Below the pieces are notes generated by a model. The model searched no databases. It was given only the letters and a program-made list of their open reading frames with translations, and had not been told where the DNA came from. DNA of 62,240 bases from assembly GCA_002350725.1 (NCBI GenBank), contig DEFJ01000014.1, positions 1 to 62,240 of the forward strand, in the 5' to 3' direction. This stretch comes from Cyanobacteria bacterium UBA2855. Lineage in GTDB: Bacteria; Cyanobacteriota; Vampirovibrionia; Gastranaerophilales; Gastranaerophilaceae. The translations under genes were made by a program, and so were the position numbers. Below are positions 51,811 to 61,300 of this stretch, piece after piece (position 1 is the stretch's first letter; each line of letters begins with the position of its first letter).

Positions 51811-52678
51811 TAGGGACAAAAACTCTTGCATCCGGTGCATATTTGATTTTTTTGTTTATAAAATCACTTGCTGCCATGCCGCCGCCTATTGAGATTTCAA
51901 CATGACCGTGTTTCGGGCTGTACCCTGCTGAACGTCTCGGATAAACAACTACGCAGCCTTTTGGAAGATTACTTAAATCAACAGTATCAATCGGAACTTC
52001 TCTGAAATTCGGATTTTTAATAATTTGTCTAGGTAAATCTGCGGCAGAATTTTCTCTTGTCCAACGAATGCCTAATCTGTCAAAAACATTTCCAACATAG
52101 TGTGCACACTGATGTTTAGAATATCTGCATGCGTTACGTCTTGCGTCTTCAGCAATTTTGGCGCCTAATTGAGCATCATAGCCTGCCTCGGTTATCGATC
52201 TGTAAATTCTGCCAACTTCTCTTTTAGCGGTTCTTGCAACTTGAGTTACGCTTTTTGTAACTGATTGCTTTACACTTGAAGCTGTATTTTTAGCCACCGT
52301 CACTGCACGATTTGCGCTTTGTCCGACAGAGGAAAAAATTCTTGGAATTTGGGTAGTAAATATTTGCTGTGTACCTGACCATAAGCCGCTGAAAAAGTCA
52401 ACAACAGGTGAAAAGAAATCAAATCCCAAAAAATTTGATGTAAGAGGGATATCCGTTGATAATCCGATATTTTGTTGTGAAGGGATTGAAGCTCTTGTTG
52501 ACGAATTTATAAACGGATGCGAAAATATGTTTTGGGTTGTAGATTGCGTATATATAGGATTAGTAAACAAAGAAACAGTGTCAGCCGATAAACTATCTCC
52601 GCGTGAAATGTACTTTGTGAGGAGATTTCCGCACTTTTCTGAAGAATATACTGCTACTGTACCAACCGCATTAACCAT
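51788..52678 (-). CDS. CHAP/NlpC-P60-like cysteine hydrolase with long low-complexity N-terminus
   Basis: Probable peptidoglycan amidase or endopeptidase. The C-terminal 130 residues carry the papain-like triad: Cys in KHQCAHYVGNVFDRLGIRW, His in SPKHGHVEISIGGG, and the LPKGCVVVYPRRS strand typical of CHAP/NlpC-P60 domains. Residues 1-110 are Ser/Thr/Asn-rich and weakly hydrophobic, without a clear signal peptide; 111-165 is an Ala/Ser/Val/Lys helix (KNTASSVKQSVTKSVTQVAR) that may be membrane-active or a spacer. Export is therefore unclear. GGGAAAAGG precedes the ATG, and a partial copy of the shared promoter box lies 26 nt upstream. Confidence 0.72.
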   Translation of the reverse strand: MVNAVGTVAVYSSEKCGNLLTKYISRGDSLSADTVSLFTNPIYTQSTTQNIFSHPFINSSTRASIPSQQNIGLSTDIPLTSNFLGFDFFSPVVDFFSGLWSGTQQIFTTQIPRIFSSVGQSANRAVTVAKNTASSVKQSVTKSVTQVARTAKREVGRIYRSITEAGYDAQLGAKIAEDARRNACRYSKHQCAHYVGNVFDRLGIRWTRENSAADLPRQIIKNPNFREVPIDTVDLSNLPKGCVVVYPRRSAGYSPKHGHVEISIGGGMAASDFINKKIKYAPDARVFVPTSGKQSA

Positions 52679-52704
52679 TACCTTACCGTAACCTTTTCCC
52701 TTAC

Positions 52705-52732
52705 ATATATATAAAGTTATTTTTTATAAAAT
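52705..52732 (-). promoter_or_regulatory. Partial copy of the shared upstream box
   Basis: Leftward ACTTTATATATAT (52705-52717) ends 26 nt before the CHAP-like ATG, with ATTTTATAAA (52723-52732) 5 nt further up. It matches the two full boxes at 29863 and 38967 in order and position, but lacks the TGTAT start and has a shorter spacer. Confidence 0.35.
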
Positions 52733-52785
52733 AATTGACTTTATGTAAATAAAATTTACATATCTAAATAAACATTTTAATAATG

Positions 52786-52794
52786 TGATAAACT
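52786..52794 (+). promoter_or_regulatory. Leaderless extended -10 promoter of the receiver gene
   Basis: TGATAAACT (hexamer 52789-52794) followed by TTTAAT and ATG: 6-nt spacer, no ribosome binding site. Confidence 0.55.
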
Positions 52795-52800
52795 TTTAAT

Positions 52801-53187
52801 ATGAAAAAATTATTAATAACAGATGATTCACAATCCTGGGTAAAGCACCACAATGAAATGATTAAACAATTGTTTGGGGATAAATACCAAATAGATACGG
52901 CATATTCTGCTAAGCAAGCAAATGAAATGATATATCTTAATGAAGATGAACCGTATGATGTAATTTTAACAGATATGCAAATGGAAAGCGACTTTTTGCC
53001 GCTATTTGCAGGAGAATGGCTTATCGAGCAAATTCAAAATTTCCCGAAATATTTTAACTGCAAAATTGTTATATGTTCTGCGGCTCAAAATATTAAAATG
53101 ATTGCACAAAAATATAATGTTGATTATATCCCGAAATATGCCTGCAAAGATAAAAACAGCTATTTTGAGATTTTTAAAAACTTTTAA
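52801..53187 (+). CDS. Stand-alone response regulator receiver protein
   Basis: A 128-residue CheY-like domain with no output domain. Acidic pocket D8 and D9 (LLITDDSQ), phosphoacceptor D58 (DVILTDMQME), switch Ser93 (IVICSAA) and Lys112 (YIPKYA) are all present, so phosphorylation should work. Cognate kinase not in the window. It lies upstream of a sigma-factor gene on the same strand, separated by 111 nt containing a perfect palindrome, which suggests a signalling pair. No Shine-Dalgarno; leaderless-type -10. Confidence 0.88.
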   Translation: MKKLLITDDSQSWVKHHNEMIKQLFGDKYQIDTAYSAKQANEMIYLNEDEPYDVILTDMQMESDFLPLFAGEWLIEQIQNFPKYFNCKIVICSAAQNIKMIAQKYNVDYIPKYACKDKNSYFEIFKNF

Positions 53188-53203
53188 ATTTAATTACTAA
53201 TTT

Positions 53204-53218
53204 ATGTTAAGTTAACAT
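53204..53218. promoter_or_regulatory. Perfect 15-bp palindrome upstream of the sigma gene
   Basis: ATGTTAA-G-TTAACAT, 7-bp arms, between the receiver gene and the sigma-factor gene and about 50 bp before a -10-like TATACT (53268-53273). Size and symmetry fit a dimeric regulator site. The arms are too A+T-rich for a terminator and no T-run follows. Confidence 0.45.
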
Positions 53219-53298
53219 TAATTGTGTATACAAAGTAATATTTTTTTGCTAAAATAATTGTGTAATCTATACTTATGAATTGATTGGACGTTATAGTT

Positions 53299-53907
53299 AT
53301 GCCTGCTGCAGATAAGGTAAATCTTAGGGAATATAAAAATTTAATAGAAACAATAGCAAAGGTTGAGTATCAAAAGTTTTCGGTATCTCATTTGGTTGAG
53401 TTACCGGAATTGATTAATATTGGCACTCATGCGTTGTACATATTATTCCAATCAAACCCTCCGGAACACTATAACAATACATATCTTTCTACTGCAATTA
53501 AATGGGCAATAAGAAATGAAGTCAGACGCCGCTATAAATGGTATACATTAAAAAACAGAAGGCAAGCTGCTCAAGCTGAAGATAACCAAGAAGTAAGATG
53601 TGAAGTTTATAAGACTATTCTTTCTATTGAAGAAATGCAGGATGCAGAGGTTCCTACACAAATTAAGGCAGAAGATCAAACTCCCGATGAAGCAATAGAA
53701 TTTATTGAGTTAAAGGCTGAAATTGTCGAAGCAATAAAAAGATTACCCCAAAGAGAGCGAGAACTGATAGAATACAAGTTTTTTAGAGAAAAGAAGCTTC
53801 GAGAAATTGCTGAGGAGTTTAATATTTCACAATCTCGTATATCAAGAATAATACAGGCAGGTTTAGATAAAGTAAAAAAAGATTTAAAGAGGCGGGGAGT
53901 TATATAA
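53299..53907 (+). CDS. Sigma-70 family RNA polymerase sigma factor, divergent
   Basis: A 202-residue alternative sigma factor. Region 2 is recognisable but unusual: LPELINIGTHALYILF (2.1-2.2) and YLSTAIKWAIRNEVRRRYKWY (2.3-2.4). An acidic linker replaces region 3. Region 4 is classical: LPQRERELIEYKFFREKKLREIAEEFNISQSRISRIIQAGLDKVK, with the helix-turn-helix. ATG 53299 is chosen; a TTG at 53284 would add five residues. Its stop overlaps the gcvPB ATG (TAATG), coupling it to a metabolic gene. Promoters served are unknown; the lack of region 3 sets it apart from FliA/SigD. Confidence 0.85.
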   Translation: MPAADKVNLREYKNLIETIAKVEYQKFSVSHLVELPELINIGTHALYILFQSNPPEHYNNTYLSTAIKWAIRNEVRRRYKWYTLKNRRQAAQAEDNQEVRCEVYKTILSIEEMQDAEVPTQIKAEDQTPDEAIEFIELKAEIVEAIKRLPQRERELIEYKFFREKKLREIAEEFNISQSRISRIIQAGLDKVKKDLKRRGVI

Positions 53908-55331
53908 TGAAAACTATATTCGAAAAATCTGACAATTCCGGAGGTATAGAACTTACGGATGAACAAGTTAATATAAACTTTATAGACAATTCATATTTAA
54001 GACAAAGCGATATAGGTCTTCCAAACCTTGGAGAGTTGGAGGTAATGCGTCATTATAAAGAATTATCGGACAAAAATTTCTGTATAGAAAAAGGCTTTTA
54101 TCCGTTAGGTTCTTGCACGATGAAATATAACCCAAAAGTAAATGAACTTCTTGCCTCGCTTGATGGTTTTGCTAACTTACACCCGGCGTCAGCAGACGAA
54201 CACGCTCAAGGTGCATTAAAACTAATGTACAATTTACAGGAAGCATTGAAAAAGATTACGGGTATGGCTGCCGTTACGTTGCAGCCTGCTGCCGGGGCTC
54301 ATGGTGAACTTACTGGCATGATGATTATAAAAAAATATTTTGAAAGCATTAATGACAATAGAAAAAAAGTTTTGATACCCGATTCTGCTCATGGAACAAA
54401 TCCTGCAAGCGCACATATGTGCGGATTTGAGATTGTTCCCGTAAAATCAAATGAAAAAGGGCAGGTCGATATTGAAGATTTAAAAAGACTTCTAGATAAA
54501 GATGTAGCAGCAATAATGATGACAAACCCGAATACACTGGGTTTGTTCGAAGAAAATGTTCTTGAAATCTCAAAAATAATGCACGATAACGGTTCATTAC
54601 TTTATTATGACGGGGCTAATTCAAATGCAATTCTTGGTTATACTAATCCAAAACTTATGGGGTTTGATGTTGTCCATATAAATCTTCATAAGACATTCGC
54701 AACTCCTCATGGAGGAGGAGGTCCCGGAGCCGGACCGGTCGCTGTTGTTGATAGATTAAAAGACTATTTACCAACACCGGTTGTAGCTTATGATGGTGAA
54801 AAATATTATAGAGAGTACAATCTTAGTCATACTATCGGTTCCGTCAAAAGTTTCTTCGGAAATTTTGGGGTTATGGTAAGAGCTTATGCATATATTCTCA
54901 TGATGGGTGATAATCTCAAAAATGCAACTGAAAATGCAGTATTAAATGCGAATTATATAAAAGAAAAATTAAAGAAATATTATAATTTGCCTTATGATGA
55001 GCCTTGTATGCACGAATTTGTACTTACGGGCGAAAAACAAAAAGAAGAGAATGGCGTATCAACATTAAATATTGCAAAAAGATTAATGGATGGAAATACA
55101 CACCCTCCTACGGTTTATTTCCCACTAATTGTTCATGAGGCAATAATGATTGAGCCAACTGAATCAGAAACAAAGGGAAAATTGGATGAATTTATTGATA
55201 CAATGATAGAAATTGCGCGTGAAGCAAAGGATGAACCAGAAAAAGTCCTTACCGCACCTCATACAACTCCTGTAAAAAAGGTTGATGAAACTCTCGCAGC
55301 AAGACATCCTGATTTGACTTTTAAAGAATAA
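53907..55331 (+). CDS. gcvPB: Glycine dehydrogenase (decarboxylating) subunit 2
   Basis: PLP-dependent catalytic half of the two-subunit P-protein of the glycine cleavage system. PLP-lysine motif VVHINLHKTFATPHGGGGPGAGP near 250-270; also FYPLGSCTMKYNPK, LQPAAGAHGELTGM, DSAHGTNPASA and THPPTVYFPLIV. The 474-residue length fits subunit 2. The start overlaps the sigma-factor stop by 1 nt, with GGCGGGGAG upstream. gcvPA, gcvT and gcvH are not adjacent, which is unusual since PA and PB normally adjoin. Confidence 0.95.
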   Translation: MKTIFEKSDNSGGIELTDEQVNINFIDNSYLRQSDIGLPNLGELEVMRHYKELSDKNFCIEKGFYPLGSCTMKYNPKVNELLASLDGFANLHPASADEHAQGALKLMYNLQEALKKITGMAAVTLQPAAGAHGELTGMMIIKKYFESINDNRKKVLIPDSAHGTNPASAHMCGFEIVPVKSNEKGQVDIEDLKRLLDKDVAAIMMTNPNTLGLFEENVLEISKIMHDNGSLLYYDGANSNAILGYTNPKLMGFDVVHINLHKTFATPHGGGGPGAGPVAVVDRLKDYLPTPVVAYDGEKYYREYNLSHTIGSVKSFFGNFGVMVRAYAYILMMGDNLKNATENAVLNANYIKEKLKKYYNLPYDEPCMHEFVLTGEKQKEENGVSTLNIAKRLMDGNTHPPTVYFPLIVHEAIMIEPTESETKGKLDEFIDTMIEIAREAKDEPEKVLTAPHTTPVKKVDETLAARHPDLTFKE

Positions 55332-55361
55332 GAATAATAATAATAGAACAAGGTAGCAATT

Positions 55362-56507
55362 ATGACAGAAGAAAAGAAAAAATTAAAAGTAGCATTTCCC
55401 CACATGGGTTTAATATATATAGCTTGGTCTGCAGCTTTAAGAAAAATCGGAGTTGAGCCGTACATCCCGCCATACACAAGCAAAAGGACATTATCATTAG
55501 GGACAAAGAATTCTCCTGAGGCAATTTGTTTACCCTATAAATTAATAATGGGGAATTTTATAGAAGCAATTGAAGGCGGCGCAGATTATGTTGCTATGAT
55601 TACATCTCCGGGGTGCTGTAGATTAGGCGAATATGGTGCAGGAATTAATCACGCATTAGAGGATATGGGATATAAAGCCAATTATATTGAATTAACTCTG
55701 TATGACGGAATAAACGGAATGTTAGACTTTTTAAAAAGAGTTTCAGGTAAAACGGACTACATTCTATTTATTAGAGCTATTGTTCTTGCAATAAGAAAAG
55801 TATTTTTATTAGATGATTTGCAAGCCAGATTATCGTACTGCAGGGCACGAGAGAAAGTTTATGGAAGCTCCGAAAAAGCCTTTAAAAAAGCTCTAAAAAT
55901 TGTCGATGAAGCAATGAATACAAGACAAATGAATAAGGCAAAAAAATTAGCTTTCGCTGAAATGAACAAAGTAGAACTTGACGAAAATCGAGATGTTTTA
56001 CATGTTGATATTACAGGTGAAATCTATCTTGTATGTGACAAATTCTCAAATCAAGATATTCTTAAAGAACTTGGTAAAATGGGAGTTGAGACAAGAAAAA
56101 GTCTTACTGTTAGCGGGTTTTTGAAAGATGCAATTATTCCTAAGATATTTAGAAAAGGCGAAACGCACTTGCAAAGGGCAAACAGACTTGCAAAGCCATA
56201 TCTTATGAGAGATATCGGCGGAGATGCCTTAGAATGCGTTTCAGACGTTGCATACGCTGATGAAAGAGGAATTGACGGAATTATTCATATAAGTCCGTTT
56301 ACGTGTATGCCTGAAATTATGTCACAGAATATTTTCCCTGCAATGAGAGAAAATTGCGACGTGCCGATATTACCGCTGATTATGGATGAGCAAACAGGTA
56401 AAGCAGGTTATTTAACACGACTTGAGGCTTTTGTAGATTTAATGAGAAGAAGAAAACGCAAACTTGAAATTGAGAAAAGAAATTCTCAGCAGACAACAAA
56501 TGTATAA
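55362..56507 (+). CDS. Acyl-CoA dehydratase activase-related protein (DUF2229/COG3581-like)
   Basis: Resembles the C-terminal part of large activators of 2-hydroxyacyl-CoA dehydratases, found in anaerobes as separate genes. Conserved cysteine motifs are visible: SPEAICLPYKLIMGNF, ITSPGCCRLGEYG and HISPFTCMPEIMSQN, along with VAFPHMGLIYIAWSAALRKIG and PLIMDEQTGKAGYLTRLEAF. The cysteines probably hold an iron-sulfur cluster. Function in these organisms is not established. The ATPase-type activase and the dehydratase are not nearby. It lies 30 nt after gcvPB; GAGGAG for the next gene overlaps its end. Confidence 0.8.
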   Translation: MTEEKKKLKVAFPHMGLIYIAWSAALRKIGVEPYIPPYTSKRTLSLGTKNSPEAICLPYKLIMGNFIEAIEGGADYVAMITSPGCCRLGEYGAGINHALEDMGYKANYIELTLYDGINGMLDFLKRVSGKTDYILFIRAIVLAIRKVFLLDDLQARLSYCRAREKVYGSSEKAFKKALKIVDEAMNTRQMNKAKKLAFAEMNKVELDENRDVLHVDITGEIYLVCDKFSNQDILKELGKMGVETRKSLTVSGFLKDAIIPKIFRKGETHLQRANRLAKPYLMRDIGGDALECVSDVAYADERGIDGIIHISPFTCMPEIMSQNIFPAMRENCDVPILPLIMDEQTGKAGYLTRLEAFVDLMRRRKRKLEIEKRNSQQTTNV

Positions 56508-56521
56508 TTTAGAGGAGTAAA

Positions 56522-57397
56522 ATGTTCAAACTGTATAAAGACGCATTTAAGGTAACGAATGACGGTATAATTTTAACAATACCATTGGCTGTCTTTGCAT
56601 GGATAATAACGATGTATGTTGATTATTCACGTAATGCAGTAGATACCTCTTTCAAAATGATACTTTCATTTATTACTATATTATTTATGTGCAGTGCATT
56701 TTGTTCCGGCTGGTTTTACATGATAAAAAAATGTATAAAAATATCAAAAAAACATTTTATTATCGATAACGACAAAAACAGTGAAACATTAAATTTATTG
56801 AAAGCTATACCAAGAGGAGTCGGCAGATTTTTTCTATATTATGTTGAAACTTGCTTACTGTTCCTTGCTATAGCGTTATTAATGGTATTTTTAATTGGCT
56901 TCTTTGCTTTACCTTTAAAAGCACAAATAGATAACGTCTTTTTGAACTATGGGATAAATGTTACGACTCCTCAAGAAATGAAAGCTGCTTTAAATTTAGT
57001 TAAACCTGAAATTATACTTGAAATTTTTAATAAAATTCTAATTCCGGGACTGGAATTATTTTTATCGGTTACCCTTATACCATTTATATTTTCATATTTA
57101 ATAATGCTATGGATGCCTGAGATTATCTATACATATAAAAATCCGCTTATAGCACTGTTTACATCAATAAAAAAACTCTTTACCCCGCTATCAAAATCAA
57201 TAAAATTGTATATATTTATAACTTTTTTAAATATGATTATTTACTTTATTTCTCCGCTTTCATTATTTAATCCTATATTATATATGGCATATATGATTTT
57301 TTATTTTTATTCACTTGTATATATTGTTGTGTTAATATTCTTATACTATGACACTGAATTTAACAACAAACCTGCAAAACATATCTCAAAAGCCTAA
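56522..57397 (+). CDS. Uncharacterised six-helix membrane protein
   Basis: A 291-residue integral membrane protein of unknown function. Hydrophobic helices at about 19-38, 43-66, 103-128, 175-205, 228-248 and 250-280, with short loops. The sequence is Ile/Leu/Phe-rich with no transporter motif that I recognise. GAGGAG precedes the ATG. It overlaps the next gene, miaA, by 50 nt, an unusually long same-strand overlap that implies coupled translation. Confidence 0.75.
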   Translation: MFKLYKDAFKVTNDGIILTIPLAVFAWIITMYVDYSRNAVDTSFKMILSFITILFMCSAFCSGWFYMIKKCIKISKKHFIIDNDKNSETLNLLKAIPRGVGRFFLYYVETCLLFLAIALLMVFLIGFFALPLKAQIDNVFLNYGINVTTPQEMKAALNLVKPEIILEIFNKILIPGLELFLSVTLIPFIFSYLIMLWMPEIIYTYKNPLIALFTSIKKLFTPLSKSIKLYIFITFLNMIIYFISPLSLFNPILYMAYMIFYFYSLVYIVVLIFLYYDTEFNNKPAKHISKA

Positions 57398-58256
57398 AGT
57401 AATTGCTGTTGTTGGAGCTACAGCAAGCGGTAAAACAAAATATTCAATTGAATTAGCGAAAGAAATAAATGGTGAAATTATATCCGCAGATTCGAGGCTT
57501 GTTTATAAAGGTTTTAATATCGTTTGTGCAAAGCCGACACTTGAGGAACGTCAGGGTATTCCGCATTATATGATGGATATAGTAGAACCTGAAGAAAATT
57601 ATTCTGCCGGATTATATTCTAAAGCAGCTAAAAAAATCATTTATGACATAATTTCAAAAGGGAAAACACCGATTATAGTCGGAGGAACCGGTTTATACTT
57701 TAGGTTGTTACTGGAAAACTATGAACCGCCAAAGGTAGAACCAAATTATGACTACCGAAAAGAATTGGATACTTTATCTAAAAATGAGCTTTATGAATTA
57801 CTAAAATCAATTGATTTTGACGGAGCTCAAAGTATCAATCCTAATGACAGAAAAAAACTTATACGAGCAATAGAAATTGTTAAATTCGGGGATAAGAGTC
57901 TCGACGAATCCCGTAGTATTTCAGCAGAAAGCGAATTTGATGTTGAGTGGATAGGAAGAAACTATCCAAGAGAAGAATTGTATGAGAGAATTAATAAAAG
58001 AGTTGATATTATGCTCGAAAACGGTATGATTGAAGAAACAAAAGCTCTTCTTGAAAAACATGGCAGAATACCAAATTTAACTGATACAATCGGATATCAT
58101 GAAATTATAATGTATTTAGACAAAATAATTACACTTGATGATGCGATAGAAAGATTAAAACAAAACACAAGAAGATATGCGAAAAGACAACTTACTTGGT
58201 TTAGAAAAAATAAAAATATTAATTGGAATTGCTACCCAGAAACAAAAACAAAATAA
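57348..58256 (+). CDS. miaA: tRNA dimethylallyltransferase
   Basis: Adds the isopentenyl group to A37 of tRNAs reading UNN codons. P-loop VVGATASGKT at about 21-30, the ISADSRLVYKGFNI region with the catalytic Asp, PHYMMDIVEPEENYSAGLY, IIVGGTGLYFRLLL and LTDTIGYHEI, then TRRYAKRQLTWFRKN. The 302-residue length is typical. ATG 57348 has no clear ribosome binding site and lies 50 nt inside the membrane protein gene; no better start codon occurs before the P-loop. Confidence 0.95.
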   Translation: MTLNLTTNLQNISQKPKVIAVVGATASGKTKYSIELAKEINGEIISADSRLVYKGFNIVCAKPTLEERQGIPHYMMDIVEPEENYSAGLYSKAAKKIIYDIISKGKTPIIVGGTGLYFRLLLENYEPPKVEPNYDYRKELDTLSKNELYELLKSIDFDGAQSINPNDRKKLIRAIEIVKFGDKSLDESRSISAESEFDVEWIGRNYPREELYERINKRVDIMLENGMIEETKALLEKHGRIPNLTDTIGYHEIIMYLDKIITLDDAIERLKQNTRRYAKRQLTWFRKNKNINWNCYPETKTK

Positions 58257-58268
58257 TATATTAACATT

Positions 58269-58297
58269 TTGAAATAACGGATATTGTGTTGTAAAAT
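58269..58297 (+). promoter_or_regulatory. Promoter of the AsmA-like gene
   Basis: TTGAAA (58269-58274), a 17-bp spacer, TAAAAT (58292-58297), and then a leader of about 20 nt with AGGGAG before ATG 58325. Both hexamers are close to consensus. Confidence 0.65.
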
Positions 58298-58324
58298 GGT
58301 GATATTAACTGTAGGGAGTATGTT

Positions 58325-61300
58325 ATGAAAAAGTTATTAAAAAAATTAGGCTATGCCGTTATATATATTCTAACAGGAATATATCTGCTATTTTTATTGG
58401 CACCGTTTATTATAAATCCATTTTTGTCAAAATATTCCGAAAGCATATCAAAAATGGCAGAGGAATCCTGTGGCTTAAAAATATCTATCCAAAAACTTAA
58501 TATTGTAACGACTCCAAAATTAACCGTAGGATTTAAAATAAAACTTCTGAGCGCTGCATTGCCTAACGGCGAGGAGTTTCTTTCAATTGACAATCTTCAA
58601 GCAAAACTTTCTCTTATACCGCTACTAACAAAGAAAGTAGAAGGTGATGCCATCTCTATGGACAATATAGATGCAATACTAAAAGTCAAACCTAACGGAG
58701 ATTTGCTCATAATAGACTATTTACCTGAGGCATCAAATGATGAAGAAAAAGAACAATTAACTTCTCTCCCGCTTGGGCTAAAGCTATCTAACCGATTACC
58801 AAATATTTATATTGGTGAATATACGCTTTCTATGGTTGATATGCGGGATAACAGAGCATATACTCTTCAGGGCGGGAATCTAAAGGTTAGTGATTTTGTT
58901 TTAGACAAAAAAGTAAAATTTTCTACTGTTGGAACAGTGTCATTAGATGGCAGTGAACAGTTCAAATATGACATAAAAATATACAATAAAATAATGCCCG
59001 ACATAGATTTGAATGATTTAATATTCGCACAAAACAATAAAGATATTAATGCTCAGGCAGAAAAAAAAACTCAAAATTCGAATTTAGCATTTAATATAAT
59101 TGATATTTTTAGACAAATCAAATCAAATCAACTAAAAGCTAACACAAAACTTGATATTGTAACTGAAGGCTCAAAGGATGATATTAAGATTAAGGGGTTA
59201 ATTAACCTTGATAAGTTGTCCTTGCTGGTTAACGGGGTGTTACTTCCTGAAGGACATGTCAATCTAAACTTTAAGGGCAAGAAAATCTTATCCGATATTG
59301 CTTTATATACTTCAAAAAATGAAGTCACTACCGTAATAGGATCTATTATCCACGGGAAAAATTCCGGACTGGATTTACAAATTAAATCTAATGCAGGTAT
59401 TAATAATCTTTTTAGATTAGCTGATACCCTATGCTCATCATTTAACATAAAAGATTTCAATACATTGAGTGCAAACGGCAACTTAGATATTAATTTTAAT
59501 ATTAAATCTGACTTTAAAACAGTTAAGTCTTCAGGTTATATAAAAGTGCCTTCGGCAAGTATAAAGTATGCTCTATATAATGTAATTATTGATAATATAA
59601 ATGCTGATATTAAATTAAATAATAATATAGATATTAAAAATTTAAGTTTCAATATACTATCACAACCTTTGAAATTGTATGGGACTGTCACACATGATGC
59701 GATTGCCGACTTACATATAATAACTGAAAAACTTTCAGTCAAAGGATTGCTTACAGCCGCAGGTCAATTTAACATATTAAAAGAAAATGATATTAAATCA
59801 GGTATTCTGTCAGCAAAGGCAAGTATACAAGGCAGTTTAAAAAATATAATTCCTAAAGCCGAAATTATTATAGAAAATATATTTGTTTATAACAAACCTT
59901 CTTCAACATCAGTAAAAGTTAGTGATTCAAAAATTAATCTTTCTGCGAACGGTAAAAATTATAAAGGCGATATAAAAGTAAATTCAATTAGCGTTATCAA
60001 TCCTGCTGCAAAATTTTCTATTCCTAAAATAGGGATAAATTTGAATGAAAAAGATGTATTAATTGATAACACCTACTTACTAATAGACAATTCTAAAATT
60101 GACATTACAGGAAAAATTTCTGATTACACAACGAAAGACCTTACAATTAACTTAAAAGCTAAAGGATCACTTCTTGCCAGAGATTTAAAGATGATGTTGC
60201 CTGACGAAATTAAAAGTATTGTGTCAACAAAAAGTTCAATGCCTTTATTAGTAACTATTAACGGGAACGATAAGAAACAAAATATTTATGTGCAACTGCT
60301 CGCTACACCGAACGGCTATTTTCATATTTTTGATATTAATTCTCTTAATGGGAAAAGCACACTTATAACTTCAACTATAGCCATAAACGGGAATTCATTA
60401 AGCTTTAATGATTCCGGCATATACGCTACGACCTTAAACACTCTATCTGACACACCCCAAAATAATATTTCGGGCAATAATATTTTAAAACTTACGGGTG
60501 GAATATCTGACATAGGGAATTTAACACTTAAAGGCATAAATATTTCTACTGTTGGAGCTCAAACAATATCCGTACCGACATTTAATAATTCAAAAGCAGT
60601 AGTTGACGGGAATCTCACTCTAAACGGGAATGCAATGAATCCTTCGCTATCCGGAACAATTAAATCCTCAATAGTTGAATTACCAACAATAAAAACTAAA
60701 TTAATTGATGTTACGGCAGAACTGGGAAAAACAATTTCTGTGAATTTGCCCAAAATTAAAATTGATAATTCAGATATGAGTGCAAAACTAACTGTAAATT
60801 CTAATTTTGCTAAAGGTATAACTATTGATTATGTAGATTATAAATCCTCTTTATTTGATTCTGATAAACTTATTTCTGCGCTTGCGCCGTTAACAACCGG
60901 TGGCAACTCTACATCAGCACAACCTGCTGATTTAGGGATTGTTATCATTAACGGGAAAGGTTCTATATCCAGATTTATCTCAGGTAAAATAGTTGCTACG
61001 GCATTAACTTCAGACTTTAATTTAAAAAATAATATATTTTACTTAAAAAATTTAAAAGGGAACGCCTTCGACGGCAAAATAAATGGAGATATAGCTTGCA
61101 ATGTTCTTAAAGGCAATACGACTGTTAAAATGACAGGCGAATCTATGAGTGCTGTAAAGGCTCTTGATGGGGCGGCAGGTATTCCTAATGCATTATCGGG
61201 GACTCTTGGATTTACGGCAGATTTACATCTAAATGCGTTTGCGGCTGACTATAATTCATTACTCAAATCTGTTACCGGCAAAATTAGTTTTGATGTTATA

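Noticed and set aside
53284..53298. TTG start for the sigma factor, five codons upstream
   Set aside because: There is no ribosome binding site at suitable distance, and the -10-like TATACT just upstream leaves almost no leader; the ATG at 53299 is more likely.
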